Source: Lentinula raphanica
Lineage: Eukaryota > Basidiomycota > Agaricomycetes > Agaricales > Omphalotaceae
Length of the DNA: 64,000 nucleotides
Assembly: GCA_027919835.1 (NCBI GenBank)
Contig: JANVFP010000005.1
Location: 434,001 to 498,000, forward strand
Direction: 5' to 3'
Under the pieces are notes generated by a model. It made no database searches and was not told the origin of the DNA. It was given only the letters and a program-made list of their open reading frames with translations. This document shows, piece by piece, positions 21,237-33,804 of this stretch (position 1 is the first letter of the stretch; each line of letters begins with the position of its first letter). The position numbers and the translations under genes are program-made.

Positions 21237-24090
21237 ATGATTCACGACATCCTACGAAAGCTTGAGGTAGAAAATTCTGAAGGAAAGAGTTATTCTCAGA
21301 TGTTTCTGACAGTGTGTTGTTCGCGACGTCTTCTTAAAAAACCCTATCCTCACTTTATGTTCAATAGAATGAAGATCTTCTTCCTGTTCCACGCGAGAAA
21401 CAGACCTGGAAACATCGGAACTTCATTGCGTTGTAGGTTCCAATACGAGCTCTCATCAATGACTTGTCTCAAGATTCATGCATAAAACCACAGCTGGATC
21501 GCCGATAGCTTTAATGTCAACACGTATGTCATCCTTATGATCTTTGAAGCTCAAACTCGTTAATGTAACCTACAGCTGGATGATTGCGTCTTCAATGATC
21601 CAAGCCGGCCTATCCTGGTGGCAAGCTTGGATCTGCGTATGGATCGGTTATGGAGTCGTCGCACCTTTCATCGTTCTCAACGCTCGTCCTGGAGCGATCT
21701 TTCATATCACATTTCCTGTCGTGGCTCGGACAAGTTTCGGGCTGTATGGAAGCTTGTGGTGTACGTTCAATCGAGGGGCCATGGCTTGGTGAGTTTTAAG
21801 CAGTGTTCTTCTGTGACCATGACGGCACGAGGTCATTCTCATACATATCACTATGAATGCAGTGTCTGGTACGGGGTACAGGCTAGCATTGGCGGAACGT
21901 GTGTGTTCGTGATGTTAAGAGCGATGTGGCCTAGTATAAATGATATTCGTATGTTGTGTCAAGCAGTTGTTTCTCAACCCGTGCTCATACTGTGTCCTTT
22001 AGCGAATGGCCTACCGGATTCTGCAGGCATCACTACCAAAGAAATGTTGGCGTTTTTCCTGTTCTGGTTCATTTCCCTACCCGCGATCTGGTTTCCCGTT
22101 CATCAAATGTACGTAGTAGCAGCACAGCAGCACGGGTTAGCATCGTCCAGCTCATCCGATCTCACTCGTCGTTCTCATAGTCGTCATCTCTTTACACTCA
22201 AAGCTATAATCACTCCAATCGCCGGCTTGGTCTTTTTCGTGTGGTGCATTGTGAAGGCTAAAGGGTGCGTCTGCGCTTGATTACTATCATTTCCTCTCAT
22301 GCCATACCTTGTCTGTTTATTCAGTGTAGGACCAATCATTCGTCAACCCGGCACCATGCACGGTACAGACCTAGGATGGGGAATGGTGATGAATTTGATG
22401 TCGTGCATTAGCAATATGGCTACTCTTCTCACGTCAGTACACAGTGATATTCACTCGCCTTCAATAATGCCTCGCTCTTTCCCTCCAATTGAGATTCATG
22501 CGAACGATCGCTCATGCTCCCTTTCTCTAGAAACGCGCCTGACTTTGCCTCTCGCGCACACACGCCCTCTGCTGCCCTCTACCCTCAACTCTTTTCCGTC
22601 CCGCTCACGTTCTCAATAGTCAGCTTCATCGGAATCATCGTGAGCTCCTCGTCTCAAGCGATCTATGGGGAGGCCATATGGTCTCCGATAGATCTGCTGA
22701 ACATGTTTCTGGATGATCATCCCTCGCATGGGACTAGGTTTGGAGTGAGTCAGATTTATAAGATGTAGAAATGAGACAAACAATTTTCGCATTTCTGTTT
22801 TGTTTCCTTGGATGTGCGCGCGAACTTCCCGAGCCTGGGTGCTTACTCCGGTTTTCCCTTCTACTTTCTACAATAGGTTTGGTTCATCGCTTTTGCTTTT
22901 GTTATCGCTCAAGTGCGTTCACGGCTTCTAGTTTCGGATCTTTCTTTCCACTCACATCTTGCATTGAAGATCGGGTAAGTTAATGTCAATCTTGGCACTA
23001 AGGCTCCGAGTCTCAGGTTAAGAGACAAACCTCAACAGAACGAACATATCCGCAAACTCGGTTAGCGCAGGATGTGACCTCACGTCCTTGGTTCCTCGCT
23101 TCATCGTGAGTTTTTGAGCCTTTTCTCCCCACCTAAGGACTATGATTCTTCCAAGGGTTCGTAAAGATTGAAGGTGTAGAACGCTGACCTTTCTTTTTCT
23201 CGCGATCATATAGAACATCCGGAGAGGAGGGTACATCGCAGCCATTGTCGGATATTGTATTCTGCCTTGGAAGCTGTTAGCGAGCAGCAATGGTTTCGTA
23301 TCATACCTCTCTGCATATTCAGTCTTCTTGAGTTCAATTGCTGGAGTCATGGTAAGTCTTAACTCATCTATCACCACTAGACTATGCGAATGTGCTTCGA
23401 TACTTTCTCCGTGCTCTAATTTCAGCTTAGAGTTTGACAGTTCCAAGACTGAACCTGATCGTTATGCCTAGGTCACAGAGTATTATTTCATCCGGAAAGG
23501 ACACTATCGGATGAAGGATCTGTATGATACGAGGAGGGACGGGTGGTATTGGTATACGTATGGAATCAATTTCAGGTGAGCTCTGTGCTAGCATGCTTTA
23601 TCCGTCTCGATTTGCTTTTCCGCTTGAGTTCAGTACTAAAGCGTGAACTCATCGCATTGCCTTGCCGTCCCTGCTTAGAGCGTATGCTGCTTACATAGCT
23701 GGTATCCTGATCAACGTTGTTGGCTTCGCAGGTGCAAGTAAGCTCTCAACTTTTAATCTTATGCATGTCGGCCACACTCAATCCGCTGTACTCCCCTTGC
23801 CCTTTCTTGACTTTTGATTCTCGTCTCTAGCGGGTCGCACCGTCCCAATCGCCGCCACACGGATATACGAAATGTCATTCTTTACTGGGTTTGGAACCTC
23901 TATGATTATTTACCTGCTCCTCAATTGGGCCTTCCCCGTTCCTGGCGGGATGGGACAGAAGGTGGCGTTTGAAGAGGTTGATCTGTCCGAAGACGAATGG
24001 GATGGGTCAAGTGCAGCTCAGAATGAGGTCGGTAAGGCAAGAGCGGATAGGGATAATCAGTCTTTCATCAAGGACAACGATGACTTTTGA
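21237..24090 (+). CDS. NCS1 nucleobase/allantoin/uracil-type permease
   Basis: Sixteen exons reconstructed from 21237 to 24090 close in frame at 549 aa. The N-terminus has the NCS1 signature: [11 protein letters not shown], then [18 protein letters not shown], then [12 protein letters not shown]. Later motifs are [37 protein letters not shown] and [17 protein letters not shown], followed by [15 protein letters not shown] sequence (here [10 protein letters not shown]) and [14 protein letters not shown]. About 12 transmembrane segments are expected; both ends are cytosolic and the C-tail is acidic. NCS1 proteins of the Fur group import uracil, allantoin, uridine or related compounds with protons at the plasma membrane. 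The substrate cannot be fixed from sequence. Exon 11 is only 5 nt (22970-22974) but is required to keep the IGTNIS motif in frame. It is convergent with the MFS gene, 125 bp between stop codons. Confidence 0.93.
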
Positions 24091-24215
24091 GATCTATGAT
24101 TGGAAGATGAAGTACACACAATGTACAATCCGCAGACATGGTTGGAAGTACTCTATATTGCAAATTCTATGTCTATGGATTTTCAGCGTATTCGCCATAC
24201 TCAACATTTCATTGT

Positions 24216-27034
24216 TCAGGCAATACGTCTCGCTTTCGGGACCACCGCCCAGATTCCAACTAGGGTGCACATCATTGCAACCAGGCTACGCGTGAAATCA
24301 AAATGAGTATTAAGGCTCGACCACACTCGACCTTTCGAACAGACTCACAAAGGTTGTAAAGACTTGATCCCGTACTTGGACGCCAATATACCAGTGATGA
24401 AAGGCAACGCTGCAGAGCCCGCCGTGCCGACACCGGTTATCCAGCCCATTCCGCCTGTGAATAAGTACGGAGGGAGGACGCGCGCGCCATAGCCTACTAG
24501 GATGGGGAAGAGGGGTCCAAGGAGAGCGCCGATGAAGGAGACCTGATGGATGAATGAGTGAAAAAAGGATCAGTGGTTATGGTGAGACGATGAGAGAACG
24601 ACTCAAAAGAAAAGAGAGTCGTTGCAACGTTGAAGACAGGCAGACTCGGAGACTTACCGCGACAGCATTCTCGATGATCGAGGGCACGAACCAGATGGTG
24701 ATTTCGAGTCTGAGGAGAGGAAATTCAAGAATGAGACGAATGCTGTTCGACCGCGGTGTACACGAGAAAAGGAGCTATACCCGATGGAGAGCAGGACATA
24801 GAGGAAGACCACTTTCCGTTCGCCAACCTGAGAACATTGGATGGTCAACAAGGTATTTTGCAATTATTGAAATGACGCATGAAGCTGATGGTGCCGGTGA
24901 ATACTCACTTTTTTGTTGACGTACATCAGACCCAAACGACCAAGGGTGAGTCCTACCGTCCGGAAAGCAATACCAGAGTCAGTCTGATATAGACTTGTGT
25001 ATTAGTCCTTACTTACCGCCAAAGAATCCAGAAGAGATATAACCTGCAGTCGGACCACCATCTCTCTCCCGTATAATAAACGTGACGATCCAGCCTGAAA
25101 TGATCGCACATAAATTAGCAAGAAAGGAAAGGATACCATGTGTGAATCAGATCTTGGCAGGACCCCTGACCCACCACTGCTCACACTCACCTCCAATCGT
25201 CACTTCCACACCTACGTATATGAACGCGAACACGGCTAAGTAATGGACGGCGCGTATGTTGAATATCTGGCGATAGAGGTTATTCGAAGGGAGAGTTGGT
25301 GCATTGGTTTGAGCTTCCTCGTTGGGCTCTTGACCGATTTGCCGAAGAAGATCTACAGAGATGGAATACAGAGAAACAAGGGCCGAGTCAGATTTGAGCT
25401 TCAACTCGTATACGAGCACGAGCGAAAGAAGAAGAAACTCGTCGGGTGCGGTGAGTCTCCAGATTCTTACCTTCTTGACGTCTGAAACGGAACACGGCAC
25501 ACAGAACGGCGGTGTTGGATACGGCGATACCGGTGGAGATGATATAATGGTAGGACCAGTGACGGGTTGTAGCGAAATGTGTGGCGAGCAGAGGTGAGCA
25601 GAATGCTCCTAGTCCTGTTTAAACGACGAAGTTTAAGCAACAGTTGATGACAGGGCCGCCCCGGATGAGAATAAAGATAAGTAGATAACAGTCGAAGACC
25701 CACCATAAGAAGCATGCAGCATCATTAGCTTTGCATGTTTGTTCTTCTTGAGGCTTCCTACGAATCCATTCGCTTGAGCGTTCTGGGGGTTTTTGTATCA
25801 GATTCTTCGTCGAAGACTCGAAAAATGTGCTCGAAAAGGCTCTTCACTAACCTGAAGACTCATACCGAGTCCCGCCAAGAAGAAGGAAAAGACGAGAGCA
25901 GGAAAGGGAGGAGCAGGGCTTTGAATGGCGTAGGTGGCAAGCTGAAAAAGGGATCCGAGGACCATCACCTAAGTGTCGTTCAACGGACAACCAGAATGAG
26001 AACGGAGCTTGTCAGCATTTGCAAACCTTGATGTAGTACCCACCTTTCCAAATCCTAGACGTTCATTCAACCAGATATTGACTGCAGCGCCTACGACGAA
26101 CCCCTATAATCACCTCAATTGAGTATATAAGCGCTCGTGGTTTATCTCGAACGGCGACTCACACAACAGTTGACAACAAACAACAACGACACCACCGCGA
26201 ACCCGACCTACACAACGTCAAGTCTAGCCACGAGAACGATAAACACTCGTGCCAAAACCCACACAAACGCACAGAATAATACGCCTGAATCACAGGCAGC
26301 AACGGTCCCACCGACCCATCATTCCATCCTTCCAAAACAAAACACCAACACAACGCACCGAACTGGATCATACCCCTCCGGTGTTGTCTCTTCAGCGTCT
26401 GGTCCAGGACCGTGGGTGATTCGGAGAATTGGAGAGTCCCGAGTGTGCCAGCGAGGATGTGACCGGAGGAGCTTTCGGCGGTCAGAGTCCTCGTTACTGG
26501 GACGGACACTGGACTCTTCAGCGAGTCGAGACCGCCGTCTTTGGAGTCTGTCGATTCGAGGGCGTTGAAGGATGATGTAGACAGATTAGCCAGTGTGGTC
26601 ATCTTCATCAGAGTCGGGGGTGGTTGAGAGCCCAGTGGTACTATGGATCCGCTCCCACCTCCATGATTGACGACAGAGCTTGGCCGTCTGGTGCGTTCGG
26701 AAAGGAAATGGGCGGCAGCGAATGGACGGTTTGGGATGACGACGGTGTCAGTGCCATGCGCAGTGGCACCGGCGCCGGCGATGGACGACAGACGCCTACG
26801 ACTCGTCGTCGTTGTCGAAGAGTCGCTGCCGGGCCCACCGGGATTGAGTGAGCGAGTGGCGGTGGCTAGGTCTTTGAATGGGAGTGGGAGATCGATATCC
26901 ACCGAGTCGCTATCATCGAGGGCGAATTCGTCTTCAGGAGTATCGAATGGTGATTCTCGGGTATCGTCCTCAGATGGGTTTTTGAAATTTGGGTTGGTTG
27001 TAGGTGGAGGGACGGCGGTGGAGAAGGTGGACAT
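24216..27034 (-). CDS. MFS transporter with long cytosolic N-terminus
   Basis: Thirteen exons on the minus strand close in frame at 617 aa (first exon 27034-26273, last 24285-24216). About 200 Ser/Thr-rich residues precede the first helix, GMIQFGALCWCFVLEGWNDG. Helix sequences follow: GFVVGAAVNIWLNERLGFGK, VMVLGSLFQLATYAIQS, NAQANGFVG, GLGAFCSPLLAT, EVTIGGWIVTFIIRERDGG, GYISSGFFGGLTLGRLGL and LLGPLFPILVGYGARVLPP. This pattern is that of the fungal MFS group related to yeast Bsc6, whose substrates are unknown. A large loop (EPNEEAQTNAP region) separates the two six-helix halves. It sits tail-to-tail with the NCS1 permease, so their 3' UTRs probably overlap. The family is firm; the substrate is not. 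Confidence 0.9.
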
Positions 27035-27430
27035 TCTAGTGGATATGTCAAGTTTGGTTTCTCTGGGTCCCGGTCTCTGAAGGGAGACTTGAGAGAGAGG
27101 GAGACTCGAGAGGATCTGTGATATGCGTTCAGATAAGGGAGGGAATTATTTATGAATCGTTTCCTTGCAAATGAAGAATCCGAATCCGAATCTGCGGACC
27201 CTCCCTGTGATTGACAATGATCATATGTTCTATACAGAAATCAAAATTTATAGGGTCCTTCTTTCTATCGTTTATCATCTTCTGTAATTGACGGTCTTAA
27301 CCTGTTATCGAGCTCCGACACAGTGGAGAACTCCAGTTCTCTCGTCTAGTGTCCTCATGACAAACGATCAGGATTCAGTGGTAAACTTGGCAGAGTCCAG
27401 TGTATGGCACTGTACGTACTACAGAGGGGG
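27035..27430. other. Promoter region of the MFS gene
   Basis: No gene seen; upstream sequence of the minus-strand transporter. It ends at the left target duplication of the MITE. Confidence 0.4.
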
Positions 27431-28007
27431 TAGCGCTGTGCTAGAAATTATTTTCTGCTAGATAAAAATGCTAGAAACTTTGAGGCTCAGAGTTGAGTTT
27501 ATAGCGCATGTTATTAGCTGATAAATAGCAAAATGCTAAGAATTGCTAATAACATGCTAAATTGAATTTTTAGCTTGCTAGAATGATAACAATGGCTAAA
27601 AACTGTAGCTATATGTCTAGATCGTCTACATCGAACTCTTCTTCCTCAATTTCATCCTCTTGGCCACTCGTTGGGAGTGTTTCATCATCCTTGGGAGAAA
27701 TCACTTTGTTCTGTTTTGGTATGATCAACTCTGCAAGCTGGAAAATATCGGCAATATGTGTGTGTGCACCCGGCGGGCCCGCCGAATACTTTCCAGATTT
27801 TGGGAGACTTAGTCATGTCATTTGAGGCTTGTACCACTTACTGCTCAGCTCATAGATTGAAGGTTTCATCGTTCCACAGCAATTTACAATTCTTAGCGAT
27901 TAATAGCAAGGTGTTTCTGGTGAGTCCTTGCTAAATATGTTAATAACAGTTAATAACCATGCTATTTATTATTGGTTATTAACATTTGCATTTATACCAC
28001 AGCGCTA
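27431..28007. mobile_element. MITE with 8-bp target duplication, hAT-like
   Basis: The 577-bp element starts TAGCGCTGTG and ends CACAGCGCTA, a perfect 10-bp terminal inverted repeat with weaker pairing for about 8 more bases. It is flanked on both sides by AGAGGGGG (27423-27430 and 28008-28015). An 8-bp duplication with TAG... ends fits the hAT superfamily. The interior is AT-rich with many GCTAATAAC-like words near both ends, probable transposase-binding repeats. On the minus strand about 27790-27612 is an open stretch ending in an acidic tail (EDEIEEEEFDVDDLDI), possibly the remnant C-terminus of a transposase or other captured coding sequence. It cannot move by itself. Confidence 0.8.
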
Positions 28008-30115
28008 AGAGGGGGGAAGGCTAAAGCGGGTTATTGTTATGCCATGATGCCAGACATATTATTATCATTAACGATAAGTTTTTCGGACCGTTCAAACTCA
28101 TTGAACGAGTTCGGAGCATCATGTCGAAGTTCGAACTAGTGCTTTTACTCAAAACGATAGGGTAGAAAATGAAATGTTTGGATTCCTTACAAAGCTCAGC
28201 TCTCAGCGGCTCAGCCTTTCCATGCCATGGCTAGTCTCCCCTAGGCAGACTCTCGCAAGACAAGCTTGCTATATTAAAGTCTGCTAAAAAACACGACGTG
28301 TACCCTGGACCTCAATTCACTATCCCATGGCTAAGTTAAGTGAATCTTACAGCAGCTGATGATATACATATTGACAAGTCTGAGACTGGTAGAGCAATGA
28401 GGAAGATTGACTTGGTACCAGTGACAGTAGGTGACAGTAAGTACCAAGCTAGTCCCTGAGGGAAAAAGAGGTACCGGAGATACCGCATCCCCTTGTACTT
28501 TCAAGTTCATTACCGTTCGTACGCGTAACCGTTTATACCACGCGGGCCTCATGAGGTCAAATGCAACATGTTGTGTTACATACAAACCCAAGTCATCACG
28601 AAAAAAAACATGGGGTTCATCCGGATCATCCATGCAAGATTGAAGAAAGTAGCTCAGGCTGCGTTTTGCTTCGCTTGTACGGATATGAACGGTATGTATA
28701 TACTATAATCGTCGTGCGCATGCTTTGTAACAGACCAGGCTTTGAAGTTTGAAGTGGACATGACATTGAGAGAATTCTGTGAAAAAAAAGTCCCCATTGC
28801 CCAAGAAGTTCCCGTTAATGAAAGCAAGAAGCTGGAACTGGAAGGGGGGAAAAAACTGTGAGAAGTATTGTCTGTCATATGGGTAGTAGGATGAGACTCG
28901 AGAGATCACTTTCGAGGTTCATAGATACAGGTGAACAGACAACATTCAGTGGCGGGTCCACCAGCGATAAACAATGTCAAAGTATTTACACCGGATAGTA
29001 GGTGGATATCCATCCATTGATCAGAGTTCAATATGCGAGTCCAAAGACATATCATAGGATCATAGGAAAACCCACAGGTCGGATGGGATTGGTGTACATG
29101 TACTGGGTGGACAAAGCGGGGGGGGGGAGATGCCAGCGCCCAGCATGGACTCGGGAGGAATTTCAATGAGATTCCAGGTATAGTAGACTGTAGTAGTCGA
29201 CGACCGCGGCCAAGGGCAATCACACTCAGTGGGGTACGGGACTCGAGTCTACTGTCTAAGGGCGTCAAAACTTGGGGGGGGGAGCGATCAGGGAAGAAGA
29301 TTTGTTCAGAGTCACCTTGATATTACTAATTTACTATCGTACTAGATCATACTCGTCGTCGGTCGAGTCGTGTTCGTATCAGACATAGCCTGAGCCTGAG
29401 GCTTGGGACGCTGATCTCATTGAAACAAGAAACAATTCCGGAATCCGAATGCCACACAATCTTTATCTCAACCTCTGGAATGTGCAACGTCCCGACTCCC
29501 GACTCCTGACTCCTGACTACGACTAGTACGATCGTGGTCCGTGACTCGTGAGCGGCTGGCGAGGAGGAGAAAGTTGTGTGGGTTTGCCCCGACTCGTGCG
29601 GCCAAGTGTACTTGCGGCTTGGCTGATTCCTATTCACCTTTGTTGAACGTTAACAGAGTCGGATTATTTATGGTAGACAATTCACATCCTTGAATCCCTT
29701 CAATCTCGACATGAATTTGCCCATTTGGAGTCTGAATGAGAGTCGGTGAGGGTGGTAGCTGATACTGATGGAGGTGTTAAAAGTCTTGACAACGTGGGCT
29801 CACGGTAGCGGCTGAGTGGTGTCGGCATGAAAGTTCAGTGGAGGGTTCAACCGGGGTTCAACATGTACACTGGTACAGGTCTGAGGTTACAGTGCAAGAC
29901 GGATTGACAAGTGTTGCGCGTCTAAAGAACTTTATGTAAAGCACTTTTCTTACGTTATCCTATGGGCGCTTAAGCAATACACTACTCAAACTTAAACCGT
30001 GACCTGCTCCCGAGTCCAGACTCCAACCCTTTTATCAGAGTCCCCTCTACAGTAACATACATCGAAACACAGTACACTCCCCAAACCTCAACAACAACAC
30101 GATACACCCAACACG
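28008..30115. other. 2.1-kb region without a recognised gene
   Basis: Short frames up to 120 codons on both strands, none with motifs. It contains a few G-runs (near 29119 and 29270) and a tandem CTCCCGACTCCTGACTCC-like stretch near 29495. The right end is the promoter of the PFK-2-like gene. Confidence 0.35.
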
Positions 30116-32656
30116 ATGGTCGCGCCCCTGTACACAACCGACTCTGGCTACCTCTTCCACGCGGGGAAGATCCTGGTGATCACGATCGGCTTACCAGCGC
30201 GGGGCAAGACGCATATCTCTCGATCGCTCGAGAGGTATCTGCGGTGGATGGGTGTGAAGACGCAGGTGGTGAGCTTGGGTGATTATAGGAGGAAGATGCT
30301 TGGAGGGGCAGGAGGACTAGGAGGGGGGAAGGGGTTGCCGGGGGATTATTTTAGTTTAGGTGAGTTCCTTTCTCTCTCTTCTCTCTTATCCTCTTATCTT
30401 CCTATCCTCCTATCCCTCACCTTCGTTCCCTTCGTTCCCACAGGCGAAAAATCCCCAACGACCAACGCGCTCCGTCTCCAAATCCTAGAAGGCTGCGAAT
30501 CCCAAATCACGCACTTTTTCGAGCACGCCAAAGGCCAGGTGGTGATCTACGACGCGAACAACGGCACGCGCAACGCTCGGAAGGCGTTGGCGGACAAGTG
30601 GGCGGGGAGAGGGGTGCATGTGATTATGTTGGAGAGTGTGTGTGATAATAAGGAGATTATTGAGGCGAATATTAGGAGTGTGAAGATATCGTCGCCGGAT
30701 GTATGTCCTCGTCCACCTCATCTACTGATCACACAACTCACTGTTTCTCTCGCTCGCTCACTGATTCCTCGATGATTAGTACCGCGACTGGGATCCAGAC
30801 AAAGCGGTTGAAGACTACTATAACCGGATCCGGGACCACGAGAAATACTACGAGCCTGTGGAGGAGAAGGATTGGCCGTATATCCGGATATTCAATGTTG
30901 GAGAGAGGATCATGGTTAACGTGTGTTCACACTCTCCTTTTTATTTATCTGATTTGAATTGATTGTCGGATTAGAATATCAAGGGATATCTTCAAGTAAG
31001 TTCTTAAATTCTATCCCCTAGGTCAGAGGAGAACTCGTCCAACAGTCTCGGATCGTGTTCTTTCTGATGAACATCCACAACACACCGAGAACTATATACT
31101 TTGCCAGGGTACGTCCTCATTCCTCTCCCCCCCCCCCTGTTCACACACCCCCCCCAAAGTCCGGCCAATCCCTGATCGAACACTCGTACAAAGCCGATTC
31201 CGACCTGTCCCCTGCCGGATGGGAATACGCCGAACGTCTGAAAGATTTCGTGCTCGAACGACGGGCGAAGAACCTCGCGTCTCGAGGGGTAGACGTCGGT
31301 GGGAAAGGAGACCAGGGACTGGTCATCTGGACATCGACGAGGCGGAGAGCGTATCATACTGCCTGGCCGTTCCTAGTCCAGGGAGTCGGATCGCATTCGA
31401 CCACCCCAGGAACCAACACCCCAGGCGCAGGCACTCACACCCCCACCCCCACCCCCAACAACCCCCCCTCCACGAAAGTGATCGAAAAACCCCAAATGTC
31501 CGAAATCAACCCTGGCATCTGGGACGGCCTCACCCCCGACCAAGCACGCAAATACTACCCCGCCGACTACACCCGGTTCCTCGCCGACCCATACGCGTTC
31601 CGTGCCCCGCGCGCCGAGTCCTACCACGACCTCTCCGTCCGGCTCGAACCCACGCTGATCGAGCTCGAGCGAGAGAAAAAGGACCTGTTGATCATCGGAC
31701 ACGCGAGTGTCATTCGGTGTCTGCTGGCGTATCTGATTGGGCTCCCGGCGAGTGAGATCCCGGCGATTGAGGTCGCGAGGGGGGATCTGTTGGAGGTCGT
31801 ACCCGCGAGTTATGGGGTGAGGTGTCGGGCGTATCATTTTTGGGATGGGCCGGGGAGGGTGAGGGATGGAGATGTCGGCGATCGGGGTGGGGTGCGGAAA
31901 GGTAAAGAAGATGGGGGGAAGGGGAAGGGAGTTGGCGCTGATGGAGGGGAAAGTGTTGTGAACGACCGCCCACTGGAAACCGCATCGTCTGACGAGATCC
32001 TCCGTCCGAGTTTGATGAGCTCGGTCTACCACCACCACGACCACGATCAAAACAACAACAACAACGACGGCGACAGCAACAACAACAACAACACGAGCGC
32101 TAGCGCTATCGCCGACAACGACTCAAAGACGAAGAAGAACGTATCAGTCTCAGTATCAGTCCCACGCTCAGAATCCCAATCCCAATCCCAATCCCAATCC
32201 GAGATCGAAACAGCCGGAATATCACCCACCTCCCACACCTCCCTCGGTCTTCGAGCCCTCACTAGCACTCTCACTCTCGGTATCGGCATGGGGTTGAGCG
32301 GGGTGGGCGATGTCAGCCACATCGGCGATATCGGCGATATAGGTGATATAGTCGATATAGGCGATATAGGCAACACGCGCAATAGTGGTATAGGAGGCAT
32401 AGGAGGAATAGGCGAACAACGAGACCCGAACAACTTTTATGAGAATTACGCAGAGGACACAAAGGGGAAGAGAAGGGTTGATTCGTTCTTGGTCGCTGAG
32501 GCGGAGGCGCAGGCGATGGTGGAGGCGAAGGGTGGGATTAGAGGAGGAGGGGGAGGAGGGGGAGGAAGGGGAAGGGGAGGTGGGGGAGGTGGTGGTGGTG
32601 GTGGGAGTGTGAGGACGAGAGAGCCGGAGGCGGGGTTGAGTGAGTTGTTGAGCTGA
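30116..32656 (+). CDS. 6-phosphofructo-2-kinase with inactive-looking bisphosphatase domain
   Basis: Six exons (30116-30359, 30444-30700, 30780-30920, 30975-30995, 31022-31108, 31160-32656) close in frame at 748 aa. The kinase half has the P-loop ITIGLPARGKTHISR, LGDYRR, VVIYDANNGTRNAR and NVGERIMVN. It would make fructose 2,6-bisphosphate, the activator of glycolysis. The phosphatase half begins TIYFARSGQSLIEHSYKAD. In active enzymes this reads RHGES, so the phosphohistidine-forming His is Ser here, the same substitution known in S. cerevisiae Pfk26. Other site residues remain (WTSTRRRAYHTA, IIGHASVIRCLLAYL). The final 170 residues are low complexity: Asn/Asp/His runs, SQSQSQSE, IGDIGDIGDI repeats and poly-Gly. 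The protein is therefore best read as a kinase-only regulator. Confidence 0.92.
32321..32374 (+). repeat. 9-bp coding minisatellite (IGD repeats)
   Basis: Six tandem units of ATCGGCGAT/ATAGGCGAT type encode Ile-Gly-Asp repeats in the tail of the PFK-2-like protein. Neighbouring low-complexity tracts (CAA-rich 32045-32095, CCCAAT repeats near 32170, GGA/GGT runs 32545-32610) make the whole 3' end length-variable in principle. Confidence 0.8.
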
Positions 32657-33804
32657 GACTGAGGAGTCTGAGGATGTGAGGATGTGAGGAGTCTGAAGTG
32701 GACGAGTTGAGCTGAACCTAAAGCACATCGTTCTCTGACATAGAAAGTGTTAAAGTTCCTCAAAGAGTGGTCCCTGTGAAACTTTGTAATCATGTATGTA
32801 TTATATATTTGTACTCTTTTCCGCTGTAGACAAGACCAAAACGAACTTACGGCCTGATTCAATAAGATTCTTGGTTCAGCTTGGTTCCCGGTCGACGGTC
32901 GTGTTCGCCACATTCGGATGTGTTCAAACTTCAAAAAACAGTTCATGGCATTGATTTTACGTGGATCCACGTGTGCGGGGCCTTTTTTCCACTCGTATTT
33001 TTGAGTACGCCGCTGAACGACGTCGGTGTCGAGGTCCCTTGGCCCTTGGATTGATTCTACTTGAACCTCAGCGCCGCAGCGCTTGTTTAACCCGCTTCCC
33101 AGGCGCTTCTTAAATGCTGACTAGGACTCTCTAGGTTGAACCGAACCGATATTTCAATTTGTCCCTCCTTCCAGCTCCTTCCTTGGGACCTTACTTCCTT
33201 CCTGCCTTTTTATGGTCTCATCCTGACACACTCTCTCAACTCTCTCAACTCTCTCTCGTATCTATCATATCTATCATAGCCTATCATAGCAAACACATGA
33301 GTCATTGCGGTGAGTTGAAAGTTACGAGTCCGAATGTAATGAGGAATCGTCTCTATCCTTGCTTTCATGCATCGTAAAAGGCGATTCTCGTTTCTAAATC
33401 AAGTAAATGTCACAAAGTTTACGATTTCATTGTTCTCCTATTGTGACCTTGTTGTTTCGTCACATGTCACATTTGCCATCAACGCTGATCAACGTACATC
33501 TTTTCTCCCTCCTTCATCAATTCTGTTACACTCGCGATCTTCTACCTTCTTCTACGCTATACTGGTCTCCTCTTCATTCTCCGCGTCATCTTCTTGTGAC
33601 CTTCTACGCCATACCGGTCTCCTGAATATTCATCCGCGTCATCTTCTTTTGCATCTCCTCCTCATCTCCTTCTTGTCCCGGCCTCTTTCTCATCGTAAGC
33701 ACTGGCCCCACATTCCCTATCCTTATTTGACTCCTTGCTTTTACTTTTAACCAAGCCTAACCAAAGTTTTGTCAGTCTTTCTTGCCACATCAGCTTCTGC
33801 GTAC
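32657..33804. other. 3' flank of the PFK-2-like gene; no gene recognised
   Basis: Contains CTCTCAA and TATCATA short repeats near 33225-33290 and pyrimidine-rich sequence. Reading frames here are short and without motifs. This is the border between the gene-rich arm and the repeat-rich half. Confidence 0.35.

Noticed and set aside
28120..28140. Possible tRNA T-loop AGTTCGAACT
   Set aside because: No matching D-arm, anticodon arm or acceptor stem nearby.
31373..32970. Long minus-strand frames opposite the PFK-2-like gene
   Set aside because: They are shadows of GC-rich, low-complexity coding sequence; residues are Pro/Ser runs without motifs.
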